From Paenirhizobium naphthalenivorans (GTDB lineage: Bacteria; Pseudomonadota; Alphaproteobacteria; Rhizobiales; Rhizobiaceae), in contig NZ_BJZP01000010.1 in the NCBI RefSeq assembly GCF_007992095.1, positions 1 to 64,000 on the forward strand: a stretch of 64,000 bases of DNA, in the 5' to 3' direction. A program made the position numbers and the translations under genes. Positions 9,690 through 17,450 of this stretch are shown piece after piece. The notes beneath the pieces are model-generated. The model was not told the DNA's origin. It did not search any database and saw only the letters and a program-made list of their open reading frames with translations. Position 1 is the first letter of the stretch, and each line of letters begins with the position of its first letter.

Positions 9690-10748
9690 TTACTCGGCAA
9701 CCTCAAACCGCCCGTCCGATTGCACGAGCTTGCGAACGAAGACCTCTTCCCGGTCGAAAGCATGTGGCGCGTTGGCTGCCGTTTGATGTGACGATGACGA
9801 CTGGCTCCGATAGAAATCAAATCCAAAAAGAGTAGCTTTCGACAGACCCGATTTCGATAGCAGATCGATGGCCGTTATCCCTGTCGTAGCACGAGACAAT
9901 CCTGCTCGTTTTTCTAAAGAACGAATCTGTTCTGTAGGATGCACATAGAGGTTCTGAATGGCTATGGTTTCAGAGGTCATTTTCCTTGTGCGAGGCGAAA
10001 GCCACAGCAACCGGTCAGCACCGAGATCATCAAGGCGACGCTGCGTCACCGGAACGCTGGTAGCGACCCAATTCGTCTTGAAACCGTGCGACTTCCGAGA
10101 GACGATTGGCACGCGGTTAAACCTCACGACCAAGTCATACCCATCTATGGCCCCACCGTAATCCTTGGCTGCAAGGGAGCGAGCATTCCCAACGATTGCG
10201 ACTGTTTTACCCTCAATTTCTTGAAATAAGGAACGCTGGCTTGTTGTTCTTCCCAGCAGCAGCCGAAGCTTGAGAGCAGCCCTGTTTACGAGCCGGCCCA
10301 ACTCAAACCGAGTCAAAGACTGCCGCCGCAGCGACGATATCTCGGATCTGATCGCGGGACTGATAACAAAATTGCTTATTGCGACGTCGCTACTCTCGAA
10401 AGGCCCTATTCTGTCCACATCATCGAAGTGTTGTCGCATCGCCGCTTCCCACCATTTTGGTGGCTCCACCGTTTTGCTTTCGTTGGATCCATCTTCCGAT
10501 ATGACATCCGAGTAATAGATCGATGCAACAGCCACCAGCTTCGATCTCATCACCGACGCTTTTGACAACACCTGGTGAACTTCATCTCGCTCTAACCTCG
10601 AAAGCGAATCGGTCAAATCAATCAAGGAGCCGGCGAACTGTCCTGCCCGCAACTCGGCTACCGTCGGCTTCGTCATTTCCGCGGCGGGAATGTTTTCGTA
10701 CCGGCCGATGATCTGCAGGGCTTGCTGATAAAATTCATCGCGCGTCAT
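9690..10748 (-). CDS. GT29-like (sialyltransferase-like) glycosyltransferase
   Basis: The first ~190 residues of this 352-residue protein show no family I recognise. The C-terminal half matches the sialyltransferase-like GT29 fold. A sialylmotif L-like block (VAIVGNARSL, then IDGYDLVVRFNRVP) is near 210-240 and a motif S-like block (TTGITAIDLLSKSGLSKATL, then FGFDFY) is near 290-315. It probably transfers a sugar to a cell-surface glycan, though donor and acceptor are unknown. The ATG at 10748 lacks a clear ribosome site. The gene is visibly less GC-rich than its neighbours and lies between an intact GSCFA gene and the remnant of another, which suggests insertion or transfer. Confidence 0.75.
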   Translation of the reverse strand: MTRDEFYQQALQIIGRYENIPAAEMTKPTVAELRAGQFAGSLIDLTDSLSRLERDEVHQVLSKASVMRSKLVAVASIYYSDVISEDGSNESKTVEPPKWWEAAMRQHFDDVDRIGPFESSDVAISNFVISPAIRSEISSLRRQSLTRFELGRLVNRAALKLRLLLGRTTSQRSLFQEIEGKTVAIVGNARSLAAKDYGGAIDGYDLVVRFNRVPIVSRKSHGFKTNWVATSVPVTQRRLDDLGADRLLWLSPRTRKMTSETIAIQNLYVHPTEQIRSLEKRAGLSRATTGITAIDLLSKSGLSKATLFGFDFYRSQSSSSHQTAANAPHAFDREEVFVRKLVQSDGRFEVAE

Positions 10749-10804
10749 TAGTAATCTGGTCCGTTTGGTCTTCGATAAGCCGTCGCCTTCAACATCGATC
10801 CGCT

Positions 10805-10943
10805 GAGAGCCAGATTTACCACTTCCCGTCTTACGAGATGGTGACATCGTTTCTGGCCAAGCCGATTGAGGACGAGTTCCGCCATCCAACCGAAATCAGT
10901 CGCACTCATCATGCACACCTTCAAGCATAGCTTCCTGCGGTAA
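10805..10943 (+). pseudogene. Decayed 3' end of a second GSCFA gene
   Basis: Read on the plus strand, this stretch encodes HFPSYEMVTSFLAKP, then EDEFRHP, and after a two-base deletion FKHSFLR and a TAA at 10941-10943. It aligns with the 3' end of the intact GSCFA gene (about 9239-9373), with roughly four of five bases identical over the first 84 positions. Everything upstream of it is missing and replaced by the 5' part of the antisense GT29-like gene. It is therefore the leftover of a tandem paralogue. Confidence 0.85.
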
Positions 10944-10976
10944 GCACGCTTAAGCGCCTGTCGGCTAAAGGCCGGA

Positions 10977-11801
10977 TTAACCTTTAGCGAGCGCCGCAGC
11001 GATGCGCGACTTGATGTCGGCGCTGACGCGCTTCTTGGTCTCGGCGATGTCGAGCGGCTGCGGCCAGGCCTCGATCCTGCGGGTGAAGGGGTGCTTCAGC
11101 GGATGCCAAGCATCGTGCCGGCGAAGGCCCACTTCCTCCACGATCTGCGTGCGGTATGTCTTCGGCCCGACGAAGATCACCGGAATGCCCATCGCGATGC
11201 ATGGCATGGCGCAATGGATGCGCATGGTGACGACGAGCGCCGCCTTCTTGCCATAGGTCTCGACGATTTCCTTGGCATACCGCAGACGCGTTTCCGCCGA
11301 GACGTCGATGATGCGATGGCTGACCTTCTTCACCAGCAGCCCCTTCTTGAACAGCTTCCGCGACAGTTGGTGGCGATCAGCTTCGACGAGATAGATAGAA
11401 TCCGGCTCGCGGTCGGCCGGCGCGTTGAAAGTCAGCGTGTTGCATAGCGACAGATAGGCCTCAACGCCGAGCGAGCGGATGAAATCGACGGTGGCCTGAT
11501 CGCGGCAGCCGATCGGCTCATGCTTCTTCAGATAGGCGGCATGGCGCGCGATCGTCGGCTTGGCGTGCTCCTGCACGTGGAAGCCAAAGAAGATCGGCTT
11601 GATCGATGGGCTCGGCGGCCAGTTTTCAATCTCCGCCAGGAACCAGCCGTTGGTGACGAGCAGCGTCTCCGGTCCGTCATAACTGTTCAGATGATCGCGA
11701 TTGAGAAACACATCGACCGGCGGCAGATGCTGCATGACGGCAACGCTCTGGATATCGTCGCCGATATTGTTGCTGTTCCAGCTGAGAGCACCGATCTTCA
11801 T
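10977..11801 (-). CDS. Polysaccharide pyruvyl transferase family protein
   Basis: This 274-residue member of the polysaccharide pyruvyl transferase family adds ketal-linked pyruvate to sugars of exopolysaccharides, or acts as a related transferase. The family hallmarks are the N-terminal SWNSNNIGDDIQSVAV motif and the C-terminal VVTMRIHCAMPCIAMGIPVI block. GGGGA precedes the ATG by nine bases. It is cytoplasmic. With the GSCFA and GT29-like genes it suggests that this patch decorates a surface polysaccharide. The phosphoenolpyruvate donor is inferred from the family. Confidence 0.85.
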   Translation of the reverse strand: MKIGALSWNSNNIGDDIQSVAVMQHLPPVDVFLNRDHLNSYDGPETLLVTNGWFLAEIENWPPSPSIKPIFFGFHVQEHAKPTIARHAAYLKKHEPIGCRDQATVDFIRSLGVEAYLSLCNTLTFNAPADREPDSIYLVEADRHQLSRKLFKKGLLVKKVSHRIIDVSAETRLRYAKEIVETYGKKAALVVTMRIHCAMPCIAMGIPVIFVGPKTYRTQIVEEVGLRRHDAWHPLKHPFTRRIEAWPQPLDIAETKKRVSADIKSRIAAALAKG

Positions 11802-11931
11802 GCAGTCATGTCCCCTTGAGAGCTAAAGGGCGGGGATAATACGGGGCAGAGGCGATTGCAACCCCTGCCTTCCTGCGTGCGACACGGCCAGAAAAACACA
11901 CCTGCAATATTACCTCAACTCACAAGTGCCG

Positions 11932-11961
11932 AAAAAAGGCCGGGAACTTGCGGTCCCGGCC
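11932..11961 (-). terminator. Rho-independent terminator of ompW
   Basis: The stem ggccggga/tcccggcc has an eight-base loop and is followed on the minus strand by six T residues. It is 28 bases past the OmpW-family stop codon. Confidence 0.88.
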
Positions 11962-11988
11962 CTCGACCTTGCATTAGATCTCAGTCTC

Positions 11989-12678
11989 TTAGAAACGATA
12001 GGTGACACCGGCGCCGACGAGCCACGGGCTCAGCTTGGCCTTGCCGCTCACGTCCGCGCCGACATTGGCGGTGAAATCCGGTTCCAGGAAGATCTTCTTG
12101 ACGTCAAAGTTCACGCCCCAATGCTCATCGACCATATAGTCGAAGCCGACCTGAAGGGCCGCGCCGAAGGCGTTGTCGATGTTGAGATCGGCGGCATTTG
12201 CCCCGTCTTCATTGTAAAAAATCGTATAGTTCAAACCGGCGCCAACATAGGGTTTGAAGGCGCCGAAGTCGGTGAAGTGATACTGCAGGGTCAGGGTCGG
12301 CGGCAGGATCCAGGTGCGACCGATCTTGCCGAGTCCTGCGACTGAGCCTTCACCCCAGACATTCGCATAGGTCGTGCCAAGAATAAGTTCGGCAGCGATA
12401 TTGTCTGTGAAGTAATAGGTGATGTCGAGTTCAGGGATCACGGTATCGCTATAAGACAGATCGGACCCTGCGATGCCGTTGACGTGACCTTCATCCTGCG
12501 AAATCACGCCGAGACCACGCACGCGGATCTGCCACGGGCTCTGGGCCGCAATGCTCGAAGCCTCAGGCGCCGCGTAGTCCACCGGCGTCATGTCCGCCGC
12601 GCCGGCCGCCTGGCCGATGAGCAAAAATGCGGTGGCTGCGGCAAGGGCGCTGATCCGCCGCGTGCTGGTCTTGGTCAT
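11989..12678 (-). CDS. ompW: OmpW family outer membrane protein
   Basis: A 229-residue eight-stranded beta-barrel of the outer membrane that forms a narrow channel for small hydrophobic molecules. A signal peptide covers about residues 1-28 (cleavage after AAGAA). The barrel contains family segments such as PWQIRVRGLGVI, LPPTLTLQYHF, FKPYVGAGLNYT and VDEHWGVNFDVKK, and ends VTYRF, the terminal-aromatic signal for barrel assembly. A FixK/FNR-type box lies 71-84 bases before the start. In enterobacteria OmpW is known to respond to oxygen, so control by low oxygen is plausible here too. It has its own terminator and stands alone. Confidence 0.93.
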   Translation of the reverse strand: MTKTSTRRISALAAATAFLLIGQAAGAADMTPVDYAAPEASSIAAQSPWQIRVRGLGVISQDEGHVNGIAGSDLSYSDTVIPELDITYYFTDNIAAELILGTTYANVWGEGSVAGLGKIGRTWILPPTLTLQYHFTDFGAFKPYVGAGLNYTIFYNEDGANAADLNIDNAFGAALQVGFDYMVDEHWGVNFDVKKIFLEPDFTANVGADVSGKAKLSPWLVGAGVTYRF

Positions 12679-12748
12679 GGGGTCTCTCCTTGAATAGATC
12701 GATGGCTTGTGCCGCGCACAAAATACGTCGCCGGAAACGCGAGGTCGT

Positions 12749-12762
12749 TTGAGCTAGATCAA
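12749..12762 (-). promoter_or_regulatory. FNR/FixK-type box upstream of ompW
   Basis: TTGAGCTAGATCAA matches the TTGA-N6-TCAA core exactly and the full TTGAT-N4-ATCAA anaerobox with one mismatch. It is centred about 77 bases before the OmpW start codon, where an activator site would give a leader of roughly 35 bases. Binding is inferred. Confidence 0.55.
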
Positions 12763-13172
12763 AAGACAACTTGGAAATCAGGGAGATGGCACTGCTGCGA
12801 TGCCGTTGTCACAATTTGGCCACAGCGTCACTTGACGATTGAGAATCTTGGCGCGTGGCGCGCTCCCGAGGCGCTTGGGAAACGCCCCCTCCCAGTTCCT
12901 GCCGCTCTCCCGAGGAGGTGATTCTCGCCTCGGTCCGGAAGCGACAATGAGAACGCGAGCAAGATCTGATGGTCGAAACCGGCACCGCGTGCTCAGCGCG
13001 TCCCACGAGGACCCGGAAGCGCGGCAGAGCGCTGTACCAATGGCACCGATTTTCCCGAACACGGCCATGCCACGCTTCCAAACCGCGCCCATAACGGTGG
13101 GCAGCCTTTCGGCAACAGATGCGAAGACGCCCCCTCTTCGCGAATGAAAAGGGGGCGTCGTGCGAAATCAGC
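12763..13172. other. Intergenic region without recognised gene
   Basis: No frame here resembles a protein I know, and the long frames in it look like GC-driven noise. A perfect inverted repeat (gacgccccct at 13126-13135 and agggggcgtc at 13150-13159) lies near the end, just before the decayed chemotaxis-receptor fragment. It lacks a T tract on either strand. Confidence 0.45.
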
Positions 13173-13526
13173 CAGCGCTCGGCCAGGGCCGCCAGCGAGA
13201 TTAAAGGCCTAATCGGGAATTCCGCCGTGGAGGTCTCCCAAGCACCGAACTGATCGGCGAGACCGGCAAGGCACCCGACCGGATCCAGGGCTTCGTCGCT
13301 CAAGTCGACACCAATATCCATGCCCCCGCCACTGTCGCGAGGGAACAGGCCACCAGCTTGCAGGAAAGCAGCTCGGCAATTCATCAAATCGACCAGATGA
13401 CCCAGCAGAATGTCGCCATGGTGGAGGAAACGACCGCCATCAGGGCACACACTGACGGAAGGCGCATCACACCTGACCAAGCTTGTCGGCCGCTTTCAGT
13501 TGAACCACCGCATCGCGATCCACTAG
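13173..13526 (+). pseudogene. Degraded C-terminus of a methyl-accepting chemotaxis protein
   Basis: Three reading frames in sequence rebuild the tail of a rhizobial chemotaxis receptor. The first gives QRSARAASEIKGLIGNSAVE. After a shift near 13240 comes TELIGETGKA, then REQATSLQESSSAIHQID and QMTQQNVAMVEETTA. After a second shift near 13440 comes HTLTEGASHLTKLVGRFQLN and the stop at 13526. Intact receptors have these blocks contiguous after the signalling hairpin. The N-terminal sensor, membrane segments and most of the signalling domain are absent. Confidence 0.87.
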
Positions 13527-13660
13527 GCGTGGCTCCGTACGGGGCGGAATGTGCTATCGGCTCCTTTGCGAGCTGCCTGATGGCAACCGAATCGGCACCT
13601 CGACGCCGGGCAGTTGCGACCGGATGCCGGCCAGCATCTTGGTGGCAGGCGGGGGCGGGA

Positions 13661-14893
13661 CTAGACCGCGCTTCCGGACTCGGCCGCCGCGTGTACGCCG
13701 TCGACCACCACGCAATTGCGGCCGCCGTTCTTGGCCCGGTAGAGCGCCGCATCGGCCCGCTCCACCAGATCCTCGGCGCGGAAGCTCTCGCCGAGGCGCG
13801 CCGTCGCCACCCCGAAACTTGCCGTCAGCGGCGCGCCCTCCACGGGTTCGACGTGCGGAATGCCGGCCGCCTCGAGCGCATAACGCATGCGCTCGGCGAT
13901 CGCCGCTGCGCCATCGGCCTCGATGCCCGGCAGAAGAACGATGAATTCCTCTCCGCCATAGCGGAAGACTGCGTCGCCCGCTATACGGACTTCCGCCGCC
14001 ATGATCGCCGCCACTTGCTTGATGCATTTGTCGCCGGCCGGATGGCCGAAATGATCGTTGAACGCCTTGAACTTGTCGATATCGGCGATGATCACCGCGA
14101 GCTTGCCGTTCCCGGCGGCATCGGCGCTGATCCAGGAAAGCGTCCGCTCCAGTCCGCGCCGATTGCCGAGCCCCGTCAGGGCGTCATGGGTGGAAAGGCT
14201 CTCGAGCTCTTCCGTCCTGAGGCGCTGCCGCAGTGCCTGAAGATAATCGATACGCTCGTCGCGCTCGATGGTATAGCCGGCAACAAGCGCAAAGACCGAG
14301 GCTGCGCACATTTGCAAACCGGCCATCAATTGAGACGGCAAGGTCAGCGCCTCGATGTTCCACATCGCGAACCCGTGGAGTACCACGCAGCCGACACTGA
14401 CCGCCACCGCACAACGGAAGCGAAGGCGCTGCGCGATCATGCCGAGCAAAGGGACCAGCAGCATCCCGTAAAGATAGTCCTTCGCCAGGAGATTTGAATG
14501 CGCCATCATGATAACGACGATGGCGACCGCTGCCGCCAGGACGACAGTGGAGATCGCGCCTTCGCGCAGGACGGGCGGGGGATCGCGCGAGATAAGCGCC
14601 AAGACGAGCAAGCCGAAAATCGTCACGCCCAGTCTTGTTAACAGCGCAAGCCCGAATTCTTCCGGTATCGCGAGGTAATCGATAATCAGGAAAGAATCGA
14701 AGGCCATCAAGGCAATGAACCCGCGCAACACAAGTTCGCGACAGCGCCCGGCGCGCGTGTCGGCCTCGAACCGCTGCTCCAAGACCGCGGGAAACTGGAG
14801 AAATCCTCCCCTTATCGCGATGGTGCGGTCGATCAGCGCACGATCCACGCCCGACATTCTCCCACCCGGAGAAGGTTTGGCATTCACGGTCAA
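13661..14893 (-). CDS. Membrane-bound diguanylate cyclase (GGDEF)
   Basis: About 410 residues. Residues ~55-210 hold five or six hydrophobic segments forming an integral-membrane sensor, and a C-terminal GGDEF domain follows. The active-site motif is GGEEF at 313-317, so synthesis of cyclic di-GMP from two GTP is expected. The product-inhibition RxxD site is not conserved (IAGD at that position), so feedback inhibition is probably lost. The start is uncertain: a TTG at 14893 has GGAGGG six bases before it, while an ATG 36 bases downstream has GGGAG very close to it. The decayed chemotaxis fragment lies just beyond its 3' end. Confidence 0.88.
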   Translation of the reverse strand: MTVNAKPSPGGRMSGVDRALIDRTIAIRGGFLQFPAVLEQRFEADTRAGRCRELVLRGFIALMAFDSFLIIDYLAIPEEFGLALLTRLGVTIFGLLVLALISRDPPPVLREGAISTVVLAAAVAIVVIMMAHSNLLAKDYLYGMLLVPLLGMIAQRLRFRCAVAVSVGCVVLHGFAMWNIEALTLPSQLMAGLQMCAASVFALVAGYTIERDERIDYLQALRQRLRTEELESLSTHDALTGLGNRRGLERTLSWISADAAGNGKLAVIIADIDKFKAFNDHFGHPAGDKCIKQVAAIMAAEVRIAGDAVFRYGGEEFIVLLPGIEADGAAAIAERMRYALEAAGIPHVEPVEGAPLTASFGVATARLGESFRAEDLVERADAALYRAKNGGRNCVVVDGVHAAAESGSAV

Positions 14894-15010
14894 AGAAATC
14901 CCTCCGCATCGTCAAACTTGCGCGCAATATACATTAGGGACAACGGATTGAAACCCTTGGCGAAGTATTACGAATTGCCGCCCGACCGAGGTTCACGGGC
15001 GGCCGAAACA

Positions 15011-15039
15011 GCGGCCGCGGAAAATGGTTCCGCAGCCGC
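15011..15039 (-). terminator. Hairpin after the first GNAT gene
   Basis: GCGGCTGCGGAA pairs with TTCCGCGGCCGC (one mismatch, five-base loop) when read on the minus strand, followed by TGTTTC. It lies about 50 bases past the GNAT stop codon and is a probable weak terminator. Confidence 0.45.
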
Positions 15040-15086
15040 CGGGCGGTGGATTTTCAAGAAATGCGAATCCGGTATGCCGCGAGGCT

Positions 15087-15686
15087 TCAGGCGGCCTGAC
15101 GCAGCGCAGAACGGGAGAGCTTCCGGCCCGAGGCGACGATCATCCCGGCGACATTGTCGAGCCAGCCGGCTTTCAGCTCCAGCCCGAGAAAGCGGGCGCG
15201 CGCGAACGGACCCGGCATAATGAGATGCTGCGCCTTGTCGGCAAAGAAGCCGAAACGCTCGTAGTAGGCGGCATCGCCGACCAGCAGGATGGCGCCGTGA
15301 TCTCGCTTCTTCGCTTCGAGGATCGCGGCGCGCATCAGCGCCGAGCCGATCCCCTTGCCCTCATGGGCCACATCGACCGCCAACGGTCCGAGCAGCAGCG
15401 CATCGATCGATCGGCCCTCGCGGCTCACACCAGCCTCGACATTCCACAAACGCACGGTGCCGATGACATGGCCCTCGCTGTCGCGGGCGACCAACGCCAG
15501 TCCTTCCGCCGGCACCCGGCCCCTGCGGATCTTCTCCGACGACTTCTTACGCCGGTCGCCGCCCATGGTGCGGTCGAGCAAGGCTTCGCGAGCGACGACG
15601 TCGGCCGGCGTTTCGTGATCGATGACAAAGGCAGGCGCAGTTTGCGGCGCGAAAAATGCGCGCACGACGTCCAGAACAGCGGCCAT
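15087..15686 (-). CDS. GNAT family N-acetyltransferase
   Basis: A 199-residue acetyl-CoA dependent acetyltransferase of the YhbS-like type. The acetyl-CoA loop is in HEGKGIGSALMRAAI and the later YYERFGFF segment is typical of the fold. The ATG at 15686 is preceded by GGGAGG at ideal spacing; earlier in-frame codons lack one. It lies downstream of ornithine decarboxylase on the same strand, but a strong hairpin (15732-15754) separates the two, so co-expression may be partial. The substrate is unknown. Confidence 0.87.
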   Translation of the reverse strand: MAAVLDVVRAFFAPQTAPAFVIDHETPADVVAREALLDRTMGGDRRKKSSEKIRRGRVPAEGLALVARDSEGHVIGTVRLWNVEAGVSREGRSIDALLLGPLAVDVAHEGKGIGSALMRAAILEAKKRDHGAILLVGDAAYYERFGFFADKAQHLIMPGPFARARFLGLELKAGWLDNVAGMIVASGRKLSRSALRQAA

Positions 15687-15731
15687 TGTGGCCTCCCGTA
15701 CCAAAAGGTGTTTCCGATGATTGTTCTTGCG

Positions 15732-15754
15732 CCGCGCCGGTTCAACCGGCGCGG
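15732..15754 (-). terminator. Hairpin between ornithine decarboxylase and GNAT genes
   Basis: CCGCGCCGGTT and AACCGGCGCGG form a perfect 11-base stem with a one-base spacer, so the real loop is slightly larger. It starts 25 bases past the decarboxylase stop. No T tract follows, so it may attenuate rather than end transcription. Confidence 0.5.
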
Positions 15755-15778
15755 TCATAGGAAAGGTCCAGGAGGACC

Positions 15779-16912
15779 TTAGATAACGTAGGACCGTAGC
15801 GGCTCGAAACCGTTGAACGCGACCGCCGAATAGGTCGTCGTGTAGGCACCGGCGCCCTCGATCAGAACTTCGTCGCCAATCGTCAGAGAAACCGGCAGCG
15901 GATACATGTTCTTCTCGTACATGACGTCAGCCGAATCACAGGTCGGACCGGCGAGCACGCAAGGCTCCATCGCGTCGCTATCGCGCTCCGTGCGGATCGG
16001 ATAGCGGATCGCCTCGTCCATCGTCTCGGCCAAACCGCCGAACTTGCCGATGTCGAGATAGACCCAGCGGTGGTTGTCGTTGTCCGACTTCTTCGAGACA
16101 AGAACGACTTCCGCCTTGATCACGCCCGCATTGCCGACCATGCCGCGACCCGGCTCGATGATGGTCTGCGGGATATGATTGCCGAAGTGCTTCTTCAGCG
16201 CTCCGGCGATCCCACGACCATAGGCCTCCGCCGACGGAATGTCGCTCAGGTACTTGGTCGGGAAACCGCCACCCATGTTCACCATCTGCAGGTGGATGCC
16301 CTGCTTGGCGAGCGAGGTGAAGACGCGCTTGGCATCGGCCAGGGCCACATCCCAGGCATCGACCTTGGTCATCTGCGAGCCAACGTGGAAAGACACGCCG
16401 AACGAGTCGAGACCGAGCTGATGCGCGTAGACGAGCACGTCGACGGCCATCTGCGGCACGCAGCCGAACTTGCGCGACAGCGGCCATTCGGCACCTTCAC
16501 CGTCGGTCAGCACGCGGCAGAATACCCGAGCGCCGGGCGCTGCACGGGAGATCTTCTCCACTTCCTCATGGCTGTCGGCGGCAAACAGATCAACGCCGAG
16601 GGCGTGGGCGCGGGCGATGTCGCGCTCCTTCTTGATCGTATTGCCATATGAGATCCGGTTTGCAGTCGCGCCGGCATCAAGGGCCATCTGGATTTCAGCG
16701 ACGGAAGCGCAATCGAAGCTTGAGCCCAAAGAGGCGAGCAGCTTCAGGATTTCCGGAGCCGGATTGGCCTTGACGGCATAGTAGATCGAGCTGTCCGGCA
16801 GGGCGTGACGGAAGGCGTCGAAATTGTCGCGCACGACGTCGAGGTCAACCACAAGGCAGGGACCTTCCGGACGTCGGGTATTGATGAAGTCGAGGATACG
16901 AGCGGTGGTCAT
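15779..16912 (-). CDS. odc2: Ornithine (lysine/ornithine) decarboxylase, type III PLP enzyme
   Basis: A 377-residue PLP-dependent decarboxylase of the alanine-racemase-fold family that makes putrescine from ornithine, the usual polyamine route in rhizobia. The PLP lysine is Lys48 in YYAVKANP. The PLP-phosphate loop is in NMGGGFPTKY and IIEPGRGMVGN. The catalytic cysteine region is GPTCDSADVMYEKNMYPLP. The ATG at 16912 has GAGAGG upstream. A long structured leader precedes it, matching the position of the alphaproteobacterial speF leader RNA. Whether lysine is also a substrate cannot be read from sequence. Homologues in rhizobia are named odc2. Confidence 0.93.
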   Translation of the reverse strand: MTTARILDFINTRRPEGPCLVVDLDVVRDNFDAFRHALPDSSIYYAVKANPAPEILKLLASLGSSFDCASVAEIQMALDAGATANRISYGNTIKKERDIARAHALGVDLFAADSHEEVEKISRAAPGARVFCRVLTDGEGAEWPLSRKFGCVPQMAVDVLVYAHQLGLDSFGVSFHVGSQMTKVDAWDVALADAKRVFTSLAKQGIHLQMVNMGGGFPTKYLSDIPSAEAYGRGIAGALKKHFGNHIPQTIIEPGRGMVGNAGVIKAEVVLVSKKSDNDNHRWVYLDIGKFGGLAETMDEAIRYPIRTERDSDAMEPCVLAGPTCDSADVMYEKNMYPLPVSLTIGDEVLIEGAGAYTTTYSAVAFNGFEPLRSYVI

Positions 16913-17200
16913 GGGTCTATCCCTCTCAAGTTCCAAGGTTCCCGCACTCGTTGCCGAGCACGGAAGGACAAAGGACGACGAGAACCCGCTCGAAACCAGC
17001 CGGTGGAGACGCTGGTACCGTACGAGCGCTCGAAGCGCTAATAATGAACCGACACCCTGCCAAGAGCGTCAATTCGGCTTTGTCTGCCATGGATTGGTGG
17101 GATTACCCGACCGCACTTCCGGCAATGATGGTGTGCCTCTTCAGTGACCCCGGCTGATGGAAAGCCGGAAGAGAACCAGAAAGGCCCGCACCGTCGTTGC
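16913..17200 (-). ncRNA. Candidate speF-type leader RNA of ornithine decarboxylase
   Basis: The ~290 bases before the decarboxylase, read on the minus strand, contain several strong hairpins. CTCTTC...GAAGAG encloses CGGCT...AGCCG near 17122-17160. AGCGCTTCGAGCGCT is near 17025-17040, and ACCAGC...GCTGGT follows near 16995-17017. Rfam describes a conserved speF leader upstream of ornithine decarboxylase in Alphaproteobacteria, and this is the expected place. I recognise position and structure rather than the full consensus, and the boundaries are approximate. The remaining bases to 17450 must hold the two divergent promoters. Confidence 0.45.
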
Positions 17201-17450
17201 TTCAAGATGTCCTCGCATTTCCCGGTTGGCCGGAATAGCGACTGGAGGGGTTAGTTCCAGGTACCTTACCGATGACCTCACCTAATCGAGGGTCGGCGGA
17301 CACCCACAGGCACGTGCGACTTTGGGCAGACCGGAGATAAGAATGTTCGCAGTCATAATCAAGCGTTTTTTTGAGCATGCCGGCAGAAATCAATTGAACG
17401 ACCTCGCGGTTATGTTCACAATTCGAGCACAGTCTCAGAGGATCCGACCC

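Noticed and set aside
13358-14497. A 379-codon plus-strand frame
   Set aside because: Its first ~25 codons belong to the decayed chemotaxis receptor and the rest is antisense to the diguanylate cyclase gene.
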